Positions 45,975 to 55,805 are shown, counted from the stretch's first letter. The stretch is 64,000 nucleotides of DNA from Porticoccus sp002390525 (GCA_943846655.1 OX044352.1:372001-436000); one strand, 5' to 3'. Notes: a model not told the origin generated them from the letters alone. Program-made: numbers and translations.

Positions 45975-48047
45975 ATGAACAGTCCAAATCTTGACCAGCT
46001 TCATGTATCTACCCTCAATGGAGTGGGGGCTCAAATCTCATCAAAATTATCCAAATTAGGGATTTATACCATACAAGATTTAGTGTTTCATTTACCACTT
46101 CGGTATATTGATAGAACACAAATATCTCCCATCGGAACACTAGAGACTGACCAAGAGGTCGTTATTGAAGGTGAGATCATTGGGTCTGAAGTGATTTATG
46201 GTCGACGCAGAAGCTTACTTTGTCGGTTAGAAGATATAACAGGAACTATAAGTTTACGTTTTTTTCATTTTAATAGTTCTCTTCAGAGGTGCTTGAAAAA
46301 AAATACTTTTCTAAGATGTTATGGTCAAACCAAAATTGGTAGTTCAGGAATCGAGATATACCATCCAGAATATCAATTTATTAACCCGGATAAACCCACG
46401 TCTCTTCAAGAAAATTTGACGGCTGTTTATCCAACTACTCAGGGTATCTCTCAACAAAGAATGAGGAATATAGTGCTACAGGCACTAGCTTTGATAGATA
46501 CAGGTAAGTTAGAAGAACTGCTACCAAATATATTACAAAAATTACCACTCAAAGATGAGCTAAAATTTATTCATCAGCCACCTAGTGATACTCCAATTGA
46601 AGAATTGATTAGAGGAGAACACCGCGCACAACAACGCTTAGCTTTTGAAGAGCTGCTAGCACATAATCTTAGCTTGTTGAAACTTCGCCAATCAATACAA
46701 CAAAGGGGAGGGCCAATTCTCAAAGTGAACAATATACTGCATGAAAGATTCTTAAATTCTCTGCCATTTATGCTTACTACTGCACAGAATAGGGTGAGTT
46801 TAGAGATACAAAACGATTTAAATAGCTCTACACCCATGCTTCGACTTCTTCAGGGTGACGTTGGATCTGGCAAAACGGTTATTGCAGCAATAGCAGCACT
46901 TCAGTGTATAGCTAATGGAAAACAGTGCGCTTTGATGGCCCCTACAGAAATTTTAGCAGAGCAGCACTTTTCATCTTTTAAGGATTGGTTAAATCCACTC
47001 GGAGTAAAGTTAGGTTGGCTCTCAGGAAAAATGAAAGGCAAGGCTAGAATACAGCAGCTAGATTCCATAGAGGATGGTTCAGCTCAAATCGTTATTGGAA
47101 CACATGCGCTGTTTCAAGAGGAAGTTTGTTTTCATAATCTAGCTTTAACTATTATAGATGAACAGCACCGATTTGGTGTACATCAAAGACTTGCCCTACA
47201 AGAAAAAAGACGTAGTGGTAACCAAGTCCCACATCAACTGATAATGACAGCGACACCAATTCCTAGAACACTAGCTATGACCACATATGCTAATCTGGAT
47301 GTGTCTGTTATTGATAAAAGTCCTCCCGGTCGCTTGCCAGTCAATACAGTTGTTATGTTAGATAGGCATAGGAAAAGAGTGATTGATCGAATACAGCATG
47401 CTTGCGCTAATGGATGTCAAGCATACTGGATATGTACGCTCATTGAGGAATCAGACATTCTGGAAGCTCAGGCAGCTGAAGTGACAGCAAAAGAACTTCA
47501 CCTATTGCTTCCAAAATTAAAAATTGGATTAGTACATGGAAGACAAAAGCCGGATGAAAAATCTACCACAATTGCAGCATTTAAGTCTGGAGAAATTCAA
47601 TTACTTGTTGCTACAACGGTAGTTGAAGTTGGTGTTGATGTACCAAATGCAAGCTTAATGATAATCGAAAATCCTGAACGGCTCGGACTTGCACAACTTC
47701 ATCAACTCAGAGGTAGAGTAGGGCGCGGGAAAAAAGAAAGTCACTGTGTATTATTATATAGCCCACCTTTATCGAGAAATAGCAGTGAAAGACTAAAAGT
47801 TATGAGGCAAACAAATGATGGATTTAAAATAGCTGAAATGGACCTTAAGCTTCGAGGAGCAGGTGAGGTTCTTGGAACTAAGCAAACAGGGGAAATGGCA
47901 TTTAGGATCGCGGACTTGAATAGAGACGCTCACCTGATATCTGAAGTACAAAAAATAGCCCAATTACTTCTATCTGAATACCCATCAAATGTCGAACTCC
48001 TCATTCAAAGGTGGCTTGGTAGTGACGAACAATATGGACAGGTATAG
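45975..48047 (+). CDS. recG: ATP-dependent DNA helicase RecG
   Basis: Branch-migration helicase that reverses stalled forks and processes recombination intermediates. The 690-residue protein has the N-terminal wedge/OB domain (about 50-150, DLVFHLPLRYIDRT and VVIEGEIIGSE), helicase motifs I (LLQGDVGSGKTVIAAIAAL), II (IIDEQHRFGVHQR), III (MTATPIPRTLAM) and VI (QLHQLRGRVGRG), and the RecG C-terminal segment FKIAEMDLKLRGAGEVLGTKQ. ubiC follows 71 bases downstream. Confidence 0.98.
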   Translation: MNSPNLDQLHVSTLNGVGAQISSKLSKLGIYTIQDLVFHLPLRYIDRTQISPIGTLETDQEVVIEGEIIGSEVIYGRRRSLLCRLEDITGTISLRFFHFNSSLQRCLKKNTFLRCYGQTKIGSSGIEIYHPEYQFINPDKPTSLQENLTAVYPTTQGISQQRMRNIVLQALALIDTGKLEELLPNILQKLPLKDELKFIHQPPSDTPIEELIRGEHRAQQRLAFEELLAHNLSLLKLRQSIQQRGGPILKVNNILHERFLNSLPFMLTTAQNRVSLEIQNDLNSSTPMLRLLQGDVGSGKTVIAAIAALQCIANGKQCALMAPTEILAEQHFSSFKDWLNPLGVKLGWLSGKMKGKARIQQLDSIEDGSAQIVIGTHALFQEEVCFHNLALTIIDEQHRFGVHQRLALQEKRRSGNQVPHQLIMTATPIPRTLAMTTYANLDVSVIDKSPPGRLPVNTVVMLDRHRKRVIDRIQHACANGCQAYWICTLIEESDILEAQAAEVTAKELHLLLPKLKIGLVHGRQKPDEKSTTIAAFKSGEIQLLVATTVVEVGVDVPNASLMIIENPERLGLAQLHQLRGRVGRGKKESHCVLLYSPPLSRNSSERLKVMRQTNDGFKIAEMDLKLRGAGEVLGTKQTGEMAFRIADLNRDAHLISEVQKIAQLLLSEYPSNVELLIQRWLGSDEQYGQV

Positions 48048-48118
48048 TGTCTAATATAAAATGTAAATACAGGCTAAAATAGAAGTTTGTTGCACAACTT
48101 GTAATTATAGGAAAAACA

Positions 48119-48697
48119 TTGACTGCTGCTAAAAAATCTAATCAAATATTTATACATGAGCCTAACTGGCACGCCTATAAAAGAACTCCTAATATCTCTA
48201 TTTCACTCAATATGAGGGGTTGGCTACTTGATAGGGGGTCTTTAACGCAACGATTAATAAAACTTAGTAGGGGCAATTTTCGCGTAAAAGTTCTCAAGCA
48301 AAATATTTCCACTCCAGCACTATCAGAAACTAGGGCCTTAAAAATCCCTTTACGCCAAAAGGCACTTATTAGACAAGTTTTTCTATATTGTCACAATGAG
48401 CCACTGGTCTATGCACGAAGTGTAATTCCACTAAGAACTTTGACCGGAAGATTAAGATATTTACAAAACCTGCAAAATAAAGCACTAGGGGCTCTTTTGT
48501 TTAAAGATGCTACTATGAAACGGGGAATCATAGATATTGGCTCTACAAAAATTAACCCTCATTCTCGTCATAAATTTGTTACCACAAATGATTTGGAAAT
48601 ATGGGGTCGTCGCTCATTATTTTATATTGATAAAAAACCATTATTGGTTAGTGAGCAATTTATGCCAGCACTTCAAAATATTATAGAACATGAGTAG
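48119..48697 (+). CDS. ubiC: Chorismate lyase (UbiC)
   Basis: Splits chorismate to 4-hydroxybenzoate and pyruvate, the first committed step of ubiquinone synthesis. The 192-residue protein is recognised from RQVFLYCHNEPLVYARSVIPLRTLTGR (with the ligand-binding Arg), LGALLFKDATMKRGIIDIG, and LEIWGRRSLFYIDKKPLLVSEQFMP. The start is TTG with AGGA seven bases upstream. It is followed by ubiA 42 bases away, its partner enzyme, which prenylates the product. Confidence 0.93.
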   Translation: MTAAKKSNQIFIHEPNWHAYKRTPNISISLNMRGWLLDRGSLTQRLIKLSRGNFRVKVLKQNISTPALSETRALKIPLRQKALIRQVFLYCHNEPLVYARSVIPLRTLTGRLRYLQNLQNKALGALLFKDATMKRGIIDIGSTKINPHSRHKFVTTNDLEIWGRRSLFYIDKKPLLVSEQFMPALQNIIEHE

Positions 48698-48739
48698 TTT
48701 TAGTAAGATTTTTAAGCAATTTTCAATAATGATGATTAT

Positions 48740-49621
48740 ATGTACAGTTTAAGAATACAATCTTTTAAAGAAAAGTTTACTCTTTATATAAAGCTGATGA
48801 GGCTTGATAAGCCAGTTGGAATTTTATTGCTCCTATGGCCAACTTTGTGGGCTTTATGGCTATCAAGTGACGGCATACCGAGCATAAAAATACTTTTCAT
48901 TTTTATGCTCGGTGTAGTAATTATGCGCTCAGCGGGTTGCGTAATAAACGATTTTGCAGATCGAGATATAGATGGTTATGTCAGGCGAACAAATAGTCGC
49001 CCTATTCCCAATGGAGAAATTAGTCCAAGAGAAGCCATTATCATCTTTTTATTCCTTTCAATGTTAGCTTTCTCATTAGTTGCTTTTACAAATACACTTA
49101 CCTTAAAGCTCTCATTTATAGGTGTTTTTTTAGCGGCAATTTATCCATTTATGAAGAGGTATACCAATCTACCTCAGATCTTTTTAGGCGCTGCATTTGC
49201 TTGGAGTATACCTATGTCTTTTGCAGCTGTGACAAATAAAATAGATGATGGACTGTGGTTTCTATATCTAGCAGTTGTTATTTGGGCGGTAACTTATGAT
49301 ACTTTTTATGCTATGGCTGACAGGGCAGACGATTTGAAAATTGGCATTAAGTCCACAGCTATACTGTTCGGTGAAATGGATTTACGCATCACTGCATGCT
49401 TACAATTATTAGTTCTGATTCTACTTACTATGACTGGTGAATATTTTCAACGTGGTATATGGTTCTTCATGTCTTTAGTGTGTGTTATTGCTTTGTTTAT
49501 TTATCAGCAATATATAATACGCAACAGGGAAGCTGCTAATTGCTTGAGTGCTTTTGTTAATAACAACTATGTTGGACTAATTATTTTTATCGGTTTGGCC
49601 TTGGATTACCAGCTATCTTGA
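48740..49621 (+). CDS. ubiA: 4-hydroxybenzoate octaprenyltransferase (UbiA)
   Basis: Membrane prenyltransferase attaching the polyprenyl tail to 4-hydroxybenzoate. The 293-residue protein has about eight or nine transmembrane helices and both Asp-rich motifs: INDFADRDIDGYVRRT (about residues 69-84) and YDTFYAMADRADDLKIGIKST (about residues 193-213). KPVGILLLLWPTLWALW is the usual N-terminal helix. It is next to ubiC, as in enterobacteria and Pseudomonas, and precedes phoB. Confidence 0.97.
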   Translation: MYSLRIQSFKEKFTLYIKLMRLDKPVGILLLLWPTLWALWLSSDGIPSIKILFIFMLGVVIMRSAGCVINDFADRDIDGYVRRTNSRPIPNGEISPREAIIIFLFLSMLAFSLVAFTNTLTLKLSFIGVFLAAIYPFMKRYTNLPQIFLGAAFAWSIPMSFAAVTNKIDDGLWFLYLAVVIWAVTYDTFYAMADRADDLKIGIKSTAILFGEMDLRITACLQLLVLILLTMTGEYFQRGIWFFMSLVCVIALFIYQQYIIRNREAANCLSAFVNNNYVGLIIFIGLALDYQLS

Positions 49622-49695
49622 TAAATGATTTACCATAGTAATTATTTTGTGGGGGCGATCAAGAAATACTACATTTAATTTAGAGTGGTTATACT

Positions 49696-50406
49696 ATGAT
49701 TGATAAGACTATCCTAGTTGTAGATGACGAAGCTTCGATACGTGAGATGATTACAACATCACTTGAAATTGCAGGATTTAATGTTTTGCAAGCCGAAAAT
49801 GCTAAGAATGCTCACGTAATAATTTTAGAAAAAAAACCAGATTTAATTTTGCTTGATTGGATGATGCCGGAAACTTCAGGAATTGAGCTTATGAGGCGCT
49901 TGAAAAGAGATGATATAACAAAAAATATTCCAATTATAATGCTCACTGCACGAATCACAGAAGACAATATAGTACAGGGTTTAGAGTCAGGGGCTGATGA
50001 TTATATATCGAAACCGTTCTCAGCAAAAAATTTAAAAGCTAGAATCAAGGCAATATTGAGACGTTTCGAAGCTGAAGGTGCTGAGCAAATAATAGAGATC
50101 GGTCAATTAAAATTTGATCCCATCAGTCATCATGTGACTATATCTAATCAAGTCATCAATCTTGGACCTACAGAATTTAAATTATTAAAATTTTTTTTAA
50201 CGCATCAAAACAGAGTATTTACACGTGACCAGATATTAAACCATGTATGGGGACAAAATGTATATCTGGATGAGAGGACAATTGATGTGCATATCCGGCG
50301 ACTCCGTAAAGCAATCATGGTCGATAAGCATGATTGCTTAATACAAACTATTAGGGGTTCTGGCTATCGCTTTTCTGCTAATATCACCCAACAAAGTGAG
50401 GTTTGA
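49696..50406 (+). CDS. phoB: Phosphate regulon response regulator (PhoB)
   Basis: OmpR/PhoB-type response regulator that activates phosphate-starvation genes. The 236-residue protein has an N-terminal receiver (phosphoacceptor Asp54 in LILLDWMMPETSG, acidic pocket VVDDE, Lys in GADDYISKPFS) and a C-terminal winged helix (LTHQNRVFTRDQILNHVWG and ERTIDVHIRRLRKAI). A clear Pho box, its expected target, is found 10 kb away before pstS; none is obvious before phoB itself. phoR begins three bases after the phoB stop. Confidence 0.96.
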   Translation: MIDKTILVVDDEASIREMITTSLEIAGFNVLQAENAKNAHVIILEKKPDLILLDWMMPETSGIELMRRLKRDDITKNIPIIMLTARITEDNIVQGLESGADDYISKPFSAKNLKARIKAILRRFEAEGAEQIIEIGQLKFDPISHHVTISNQVINLGPTEFKLLKFFLTHQNRVFTRDQILNHVWGQNVYLDERTIDVHIRRLRKAIMVDKHDCLIQTIRGSGYRFSANITQQSEV

Positions 50407-50409
50407 ATT

Positions 50410-51720
50410 TTGCGTAGAGGACTGGAAACAGAAATACAAGTAATCTCGCTGTTATCTCTTCTAGCATTAATTATTGGTCTTGCGAATGACTTTTTAGTTT
50501 ACACAATGTTAATAGTTTTTTTTCTATATCTTATCTGGGTATTTATAAATTTTTTAAAAGTATATAGATGGATTGAAGCCGACTGTAAATTGGCACCTCC
50601 AGATGTGACTGGTATCTCTGCAGATATGGCAAACAGCTTGTATCGTATGCAACAAAGAAACATAAGAACGGATAGAAGGCGCAAAAATCTATCTGATCGA
50701 GTTGGTCAAGTAACCTCTGCCCTTCCAGACGCTATAGCCACTCTTTCATCTGAGAGGGTATTACAGTGGTGGAATCCCTCTGCTATAAAAATACTGGGCT
50801 TTAAGAACAGTGACAAAGGTCAATCTATAGTTAATATAGTTCGCGATCCAAGATTTATAGCCTTCATTGAAAAGCCAGATATCTCAACACAACTTGAGTT
50901 GAAGGCAGCACATGATCAAAGCCGAACTGTTATATTTAGTGCTACTACATTTGGCGAAGGCGAGATAATTTTGGTTGCACGAGATATAACTCGACTTAAA
51001 CATTTGGAACAAATGCGGCAAGATTTCTTAGCAAATATATCTCATGAGTTACGAACGCCGCTAACAGTTTTATCCGGCTATACAGAAACTCTGATGGATA
51101 ATACCAAGAGTGTACCAAATACTTGGGTTAAAGCGTTATCCCAAATACAAGAGCAAACGAATCGGATGATTTATTTAGCTGATGATTTAGTAATGCTCTC
51201 ACAGCTTGAATCAACCACCGTGCCTGTTCCAAAAACACCTATTGACTTAGAAAAACTGCTATTGCAGGTTCATAATGACGCTAAAATTATTAGTGAGAAT
51301 ATTTTTCCTGGGAAACCAAATATAATATCACTTGATTTAGAGCAAAATATTCAACTCACGGGAGACCAAAAAGAATTATATAGTGCATTTTCCAATTTAG
51401 TTTTAAATGCTATCAAGCACAATCCTATTGGAACATCAATTGATATAAGAGCCTATAATGCAGATAACTCTGTTGTAGTAGAAATTTCTGACGATGGTTG
51501 CGGTATAGATTCCCAGCATATTTCTAGACTGACAGAGCGTTTTTATCGCGTTGACCAAAGCCGCTCTACAGAAACTGGTGGTACTGGACTAGGGCTTGCA
51601 ATAGTAAAACATGTTTTAATTCGACATAGTGGAGTACTAAAAATAAAAAGTAAGGTTCGTGAAGGCACTTCCTTTCAATGTAAGTTTTCAGAAAAACATC
51701 ATTTAAGTAGTAAGAGTTAG
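50410..51720 (+). CDS. phoR: Phosphate regulon sensor histidine kinase (PhoR)
   Basis: Inner-membrane kinase that phosphorylates PhoB when phosphate is low. The 436-residue protein has two short N-terminal transmembrane segments (about 8-27 and 30-50), a linker (DUF3329-like), a PAS domain (about 100-190), a HisKA domain with phospho-His212 in DFLANISHELRTPLTVL, and a HATPase domain (NLVLNAIKHNP, SDDGCGI, GGTGLGLAIVKHVL). It has almost no periplasmic loop, consistent with PhoR reading PstSCAB/PhoU status. The start is TTG with GAGG upstream. Confidence 0.95.
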   Translation: MRRGLETEIQVISLLSLLALIIGLANDFLVYTMLIVFFLYLIWVFINFLKVYRWIEADCKLAPPDVTGISADMANSLYRMQQRNIRTDRRRKNLSDRVGQVTSALPDAIATLSSERVLQWWNPSAIKILGFKNSDKGQSIVNIVRDPRFIAFIEKPDISTQLELKAAHDQSRTVIFSATTFGEGEIILVARDITRLKHLEQMRQDFLANISHELRTPLTVLSGYTETLMDNTKSVPNTWVKALSQIQEQTNRMIYLADDLVMLSQLESTTVPVPKTPIDLEKLLLQVHNDAKIISENIFPGKPNIISLDLEQNIQLTGDQKELYSAFSNLVLNAIKHNPIGTSIDIRAYNADNSVVVEISDDGCGIDSQHISRLTERFYRVDQSRSTETGGTGLGLAIVKHVLIRHSGVLKIKSKVREGTSFQCKFSEKHHLSSKS

Positions 51721-51723
51721 TAC

Positions 51724-52863
51724 TTGAAAATAAAAATATTACAGTCAATTGATGAGTGTTCTTCAAAGATTTGGGACTCGTTGTTCAGCACTGATTATCC
51801 ATTTCTTAAACATGCTTTTATTTCTTTACTGGAATCTTCTGGAAGTGTATGTGATAGAACTGGGTGGACTCCCAAGCATATTTTATTAGAACAGGACGGT
51901 GTTCCAGTTGCAGCTATGCCTCTTTATTTAAAAAATCACTCATCTGGAGAATATGTGTTTGACCATTCTTGGGCAAATGCATATCACCAGCATGGTATCC
52001 AATATTATCCTAAGCTAGTTACTGCAATACCGTTCACTCCTGTAACTGGCCCTCGCATAGGTATTGCTGACGGAATAAATCCGGATTTAATTGAACTAGT
52101 GCTCTTAAAAAATATAAAGTCTCTTGCAAAAAAATGGGGGGCTTCCAGCTGGCACATACTATTTCCGCGATATAGGCTACTGAATGGTGTTTTTTCGCAG
52201 TCGTTAATGAAGCGTGTTGGGGTGCAATACCACTGGAAGAACCATAATTATAGCGATTTCGATGATTTTACAAGCACGTTCGCATCAAGAAAAAGAAAAA
52301 ATCTTTTAAAAGAACGACGAAAATCCTCTGAAAATATTAATGTTACCCGTCTGGTAGGAGAAGAGATTACAGCGGATTGGTGGGAATTTATGTGCTCGGT
52401 GTATCATCAGACATACCTAAAAAGAAACGGTACACATGGGTACCTCACACAAAAATTTTTTGAGAATATTGGAAATGTTCTAGGATCCCAAATAATGCTA
52501 TCTGTAGCAGAGAAAAAGGGTAGTAGCGATGGGGGAAAAATCGCTTCAGCATTATTCTTTTTTGATGATAATGGTCTTTATGGACGTTACTGGGGATGTA
52601 ATGCAGAATATGAATTTCTTCATTTCGAACTTTGTTATCATCAAGGCATAGAGTTTTCGATCGAAAAGAACTTATCTTATTTTGATGCGGGTGCTCAAGG
52701 TGAGCATAAAATTTCAAGGGGGTTTGTACCAATAGAAGTCTATTCTGCTCATTGGATTGAACATCCAGATTTTTCGGATGCAATACAAAAATTTTTAAAT
52801 CAAGAAGAAGTTCATATCAAGGAATACATAAATCTTGCTTCTAATAAACTTCCTTATAAGTAA
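51724..52863 (+). CDS. GNAT/FemAB-like acyltransferase of the DUF482 family
   Basis: A 379-residue protein related to the DUF482 (FemAB-like, GNAT-fold) family, whose members are thought to be aminoacyl- or acyltransferases; none has a firmly known reaction. The family markers are YPFLKHAFISLLESSGSV near the N-terminus, VFDHSWANAYHQHGIQYYPKL, FTPVTGPRI, and a C-terminal half with GRYWGCNAEYEFLHFELCYHQGIEF and FDAGAQGEHKISRGF. The start is a TTG three bases after the phoR stop, so it is probably cotranscribed with phoBR. A role in the phosphate response is possible but only positional. Confidence 0.82.
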   Translation: MKIKILQSIDECSSKIWDSLFSTDYPFLKHAFISLLESSGSVCDRTGWTPKHILLEQDGVPVAAMPLYLKNHSSGEYVFDHSWANAYHQHGIQYYPKLVTAIPFTPVTGPRIGIADGINPDLIELVLLKNIKSLAKKWGASSWHILFPRYRLLNGVFSQSLMKRVGVQYHWKNHNYSDFDDFTSTFASRKRKNLLKERRKSSENINVTRLVGEEITADWWEFMCSVYHQTYLKRNGTHGYLTQKFFENIGNVLGSQIMLSVAEKKGSSDGGKIASALFFFDDNGLYGRYWGCNAEYEFLHFELCYHQGIEFSIEKNLSYFDAGAQGEHKISRGFVPIEVYSAHWIEHPDFSDAIQKFLNQEEVHIKEYINLASNKLPYK

Positions 52864-52873
52864 TTTAATTTTG

Positions 52874-53473
52874 TTACACACGTTTCCATACTAATAGCTG
52901 GTTATTTGCGGGCATGGGATAATCCTCTATTAATTTTAACCCTGCACCAGCTGCTAGTTCATCCAGTGCCTCAAAATCTCTTATGCCCTGATGAGAGTGG
53001 TTATTTTTAAGGATAAGGTCAAATTCCTGATTGCTTTGACTTGTAAATTTTCCACCATACTTAAATGGCCCATAGATAACAAAAATTCCACCGGGGGCTA
53101 GTATAGTATGAAGGCGTCCAAAAAAATTAGCTAAAGATGACCAAGTTATAATATGACAAGTGTTTGCTGTAAATAATCCGTCAACTAAGCTAGTTGTCCA
53201 TTGCGTAGAGTTAGCATCAAACACTAATGGGCTCCGCACATTTGAGGCTGAACTGCTCTCAATCCAAGCATTGATAGTGCCATGGTTACATGGAAGATCT
53301 GACGCATGCCAAACAAGATGTGGAAGATTTGAGGAAAAAAAAACTGCGTGTTGCCCAGTGCCACTACCAATCTCTAATACATTAGATGTATTAGAAAAGA
53401 TTTTAATAAGTCGATTTAATATCGGTTGACGGTTGTTCTCGCAGGCTTTGGAGAATGTTTTTTTTAACGCCAT
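52874..53473 (-). CDS. SAM-dependent methyltransferase of the DUF938 family
   Basis: A 199-residue class I methyltransferase-like protein. It has motif I VLEIGSGTGQHAVFF, ASDLP (motif II region) and LAPGGIFVIYGPFKYGGKFTSQS, the latter characteristic of DUF938. I start it at MALKKTFSKACENNRQPILNRL, the normal N-terminus, seven bases after the yaaA stop; an earlier in-frame start would overlap yaaA. Substrate unknown. It is the last gene of can-yaaA-DUF938 and convergent with the DUF482 gene. Confidence 0.85.
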   Translation of the reverse strand: MALKKTFSKACENNRQPILNRLIKIFSNTSNVLEIGSGTGQHAVFFSSNLPHLVWHASDLPCNHGTINAWIESSSASNVRSPLVFDANSTQWTTSLVDGLFTANTCHIITWSSLANFFGRLHTILAPGGIFVIYGPFKYGGKFTSQSNQEFDLILKNNHSHQGIRDFEALDELAAGAGLKLIEDYPMPANNQLLVWKRV

Positions 53474-53480
53474 GTAGTAT

Positions 53481-54257
53481 TTATTCCATCGCTTTTCTTG
53501 TAAAAATCCATTCGTTTTTTGTTGATTCAGAACTATCGAACTTATACCCACCCGTATCAAACGATTTTATTTCCTCAGGATCTTGAATTTGACGCTGTAT
53601 AATATAACGGCTCATCATACCTCTAGCTTTTTTCGCAAAAAAACTAATAATTTTGTATTTATCGTTTTTCCAGTCTTTGAATACAGGAGTCACTATTCTT
53701 GCATCAAGGGAATCTGATTTGATCGCTTTGAAATATTCTTTGGAAGCTAAATTAATAACCACGCCACAATTATCTTTATGGAGTGTTTGGTTAAGTTTAC
53801 TCGTAATCTTATTCCCCCAAAATTCATATAAATCTTTACCTCGAGTCGTTTTGAAATTGGTTCCCATTTCTAATCGATAAGGTTGCATTAAATCCAAAGG
53901 ACGCAGCAAGCCATATAGGCCTGATAATATTCTTAGATGATTTTGTGCCCAATTAAGTTCTTTTGACGAGAGACTTTCAACATCAAGGCCGGTATAGACA
54001 TCGCCCTTGAAGGCTAAAACTGCTTGTTTAGCGTTATCAAAATTAGGTTCTGAATCCCAACTTAAATACCGTGAAAAATTAATATTCCCTAATTTTTCAC
54101 TAATTTTCATTAAATTAGAAATTTCTTGTGGGTTCAGTTGCTTTAGCTGGTCGATGAGCTCGGCCGAGTCACTGATAAACATCGGTATACTAAAATCAAT
54201 GGTTGCCGAGGGTGTAATATAATCCAAAGTTTTTGCGGGGGAAATGATAACCAGCAT
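53481..54257 (-). CDS. yaaA: Peroxide stress protein YaaA
   Basis: UPF0246/DUF328 protein that in E. coli lowers free intracellular iron during peroxide stress and binds DNA. The 258-residue protein has MLVIISPAKTLDY, AVLAFKGDVYTGLD, LRILSGLYGLLRPLDLMQPYRLEMGT, EFWGNKIT and NLASKEYFKAI, all standard for the family. It lies 31 bases after can and just before the DUF938 gene on the minus strand. Confidence 0.95.
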   Translation of the reverse strand: MLVIISPAKTLDYITPSATIDFSIPMFISDSAELIDQLKQLNPQEISNLMKISEKLGNINFSRYLSWDSEPNFDNAKQAVLAFKGDVYTGLDVESLSSKELNWAQNHLRILSGLYGLLRPLDLMQPYRLEMGTNFKTTRGKDLYEFWGNKITSKLNQTLHKDNCGVVINLASKEYFKAIKSDSLDARIVTPVFKDWKNDKYKIISFFAKKARGMMSRYIIQRQIQDPEEIKSFDTGGYKFDSSESTKNEWIFTRKAME

Positions 54258-54288
54258 AAAAAAACCTATATCACCTAATCAAGTTAAA

Positions 54289-54957
54289 TTACTCATTTTC
54301 CGAACTGAGCTTGAAACGATCGTTGATTCTGTCAATTGCCTGTGTGTACTGAATCTTCAGATCTTCAGCACTAGAAATATTCATATCAAGATCACTGAGT
54401 AATCCATCTGTCATGCTATAAATCCATCCATGTATCGTAACTTTTTGACCTTGAGACCAAGCATCTGAAACGATACTAGTTTTTGATACGTTGGCTACCT
54501 GTTCAATAACATTTAATTCACATAGCTGATCAATAATTCTTTCTTGGGTATTTTCTTTTTCTATGCTGGCACGATGCAGGTTTTGTACATTATCTACATT
54601 GAGCAACCAGTTATCAACTAGTGTTCCGAGCTTTTGATTTTTTACAGATGCAGTTATGCCTCCACAACCATAATGACCACAAACAATTACATGCTTAACC
54701 TTCAAATCTGTAATAGCGTACTGAATTACAGATAAACAATTAAGGTCATCATGAACTACTAGATTGGCAACATTTCTATGAACGAAGAGCTCGCCTGGCA
54801 TCAAGCCAATGATTTCATTAGCCGGTACTCTGCTATCTGAGCACCCGATCCATAAATAATCTGGCGCATGTTGCAAAGAAAGTCTTTGAAAAAAAGCAGG
54901 GTCATTTTTTTTTACTTTTTGTGCCCATGCTATATTGTTGATAAATAACTCTTTCAC
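54289..54957 (-). CDS. can: Beta-class carbonic anhydrase (Can)
   Basis: Zinc enzyme hydrating CO2 to bicarbonate for carboxylation reactions such as that of AccC. The 222-residue protein has all ligands: C39 and D41-x-R43 in WIGCSDSRVPANEI and H95/C98 in VIVCGHYGCGGI. This is the E. coli Can (type II) pattern. The start is GTG with GGAG eight bases upstream. It heads a minus-strand run with yaaA and DUF938, between the phoBR and pst regions. Confidence 0.95.
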   Translation of the reverse strand: MKELFINNIAWAQKVKKNDPAFFQRLSLQHAPDYLWIGCSDSRVPANEIIGLMPGELFVHRNVANLVVHDDLNCLSVIQYAITDLKVKHVIVCGHYGCGGITASVKNQKLGTLVDNWLLNVDNVQNLHRASIEKENTQERIIDQLCELNVIEQVANVSKTSIVSDAWSQGQKVTIHGWIYSMTDGLLSDLDMNISSAEDLKIQYTQAIDRINDRFKLSSENE

Positions 54958-55068
54958 TGATAAAGCTCCAAGTTTTAATTGTCAGTATCATAACTCAAAT
55001 CCACAGAAAATTGACATAAGATAATTGGGACCTTACGAGTGCAACAAAGAACCTTTTAATGAAACACT

Positions 55069-55090
55069 AAAAATATAGTTAAAAAACTAT
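55069..55090 (-). terminator. Candidate intrinsic terminator after phoU
   Basis: On the minus strand ATAGTT, loop TTTT, AACTAT (55090-55075) is followed by ATTTTT. It lies about 25 bases after the phoU stop at the end of the pst operon. The stem is only six pairs and mostly A/T, so the call is tentative. Confidence 0.4.
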
Positions 55091-55115
55091 TTCATATATA
55101 GCGAAATCGTTGAGA

Positions 55116-55805
55116 TTATCTTATATCTCTACCTTGAACAAGATACACTACTTGTTCACAAATATTCTTGGCGTGGTCACCCACACGCTCAAGTGACTTG
55201 AGCACCCAAAGAACGTTCATAGAGCGTGATATGCTTCGTGGGTCTTCCATCATAAAAGTAATTGTTTCACGTATAGCAGTTCTGTAGTCTTTATCCACCT
55301 GCTCATCTTGAAGCATAGTTGAAATTGCAGAGTCAGCATCAAATCTTGAAAATGCATCTAGACAATCTCTAAGCATTTTACGAACACAGCTTCCGATATG
55401 TCTTACTTCTTGATAGCCACGTGGATGGCCTTCCTCAGTCAATTTAATAGCCATTTTTGCAATTTTTTGAGCTTCATCTCCAATACGCTCTAGGTCTCTT
55501 ATTGTTTTACTAACTGCCATTACTAAGCGTAAATCTGTAGCAGCAGGTTGTCGGCGGGCAATAAGGGTTATGCATGTCTCATCGATGTCTTTTTCCATCT
55601 CATCAATTTTGTTTTCAGTTGAAATAATATGTTCAGCAAGCTTACTATCTGCGTTTATAACTGACGCGATAGAATCTTCAAGCTGTTTCTCTACTAAACC
55701 ACCCATAGCAAGCATGGCTGTTTTGATGTCCTCGAGATCTTCGTTAAATTTTTTTGAAATGTGTTTATCCAGCTTTAAATTATCCATAACTATTTTAGAA
55801 CTCAT
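55116..55805 (-). CDS. phoU: Phosphate-specific transport system regulator (PhoU)
   Basis: Negative regulator that couples PstSCAB transport to PhoR. The 229-residue protein has the two three-helix PhoU repeats, with the metal-site motifs ENKIDEMEKDIDETCI and ETITFMMEDPRSI as well as LRLVMAVSKTIRDLERIGDEAQKIAK and LKSLERVGDHAKNICEQVVY (the E/DxxxD pattern of each repeat). GGAGGG lies before the ATG. It is the last gene of pstS-pstC-pstA-pstB-phoU, 33 bases after pstB. Confidence 0.97.
   Translation of the reverse strand: MSSKIVMDNLKLDKHISKKFNEDLEDIKTAMLAMGGLVEKQLEDSIASVINADSKLAEHIISTENKIDEMEKDIDETCITLIARRQPAATDLRLVMAVSKTIRDLERIGDEAQKIAKMAIKLTEEGHPRGYQEVRHIGSCVRKMLRDCLDAFSRFDADSAISTMLQDEQVDKDYRTAIRETITFMMEDPRSISRSMNVLWVLKSLERVGDHAKNICEQVVYLVQGRDIR

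Noticed and set aside
55001..55018. Possible Pho box upstream of can (minus strand, TGTCA then TGTGG at 11-base period)
   Set aside because: Only one of the two repeats is intact and the spacing to the nearest -10-like TATGAT is eight bases, not ten; too weak to call.
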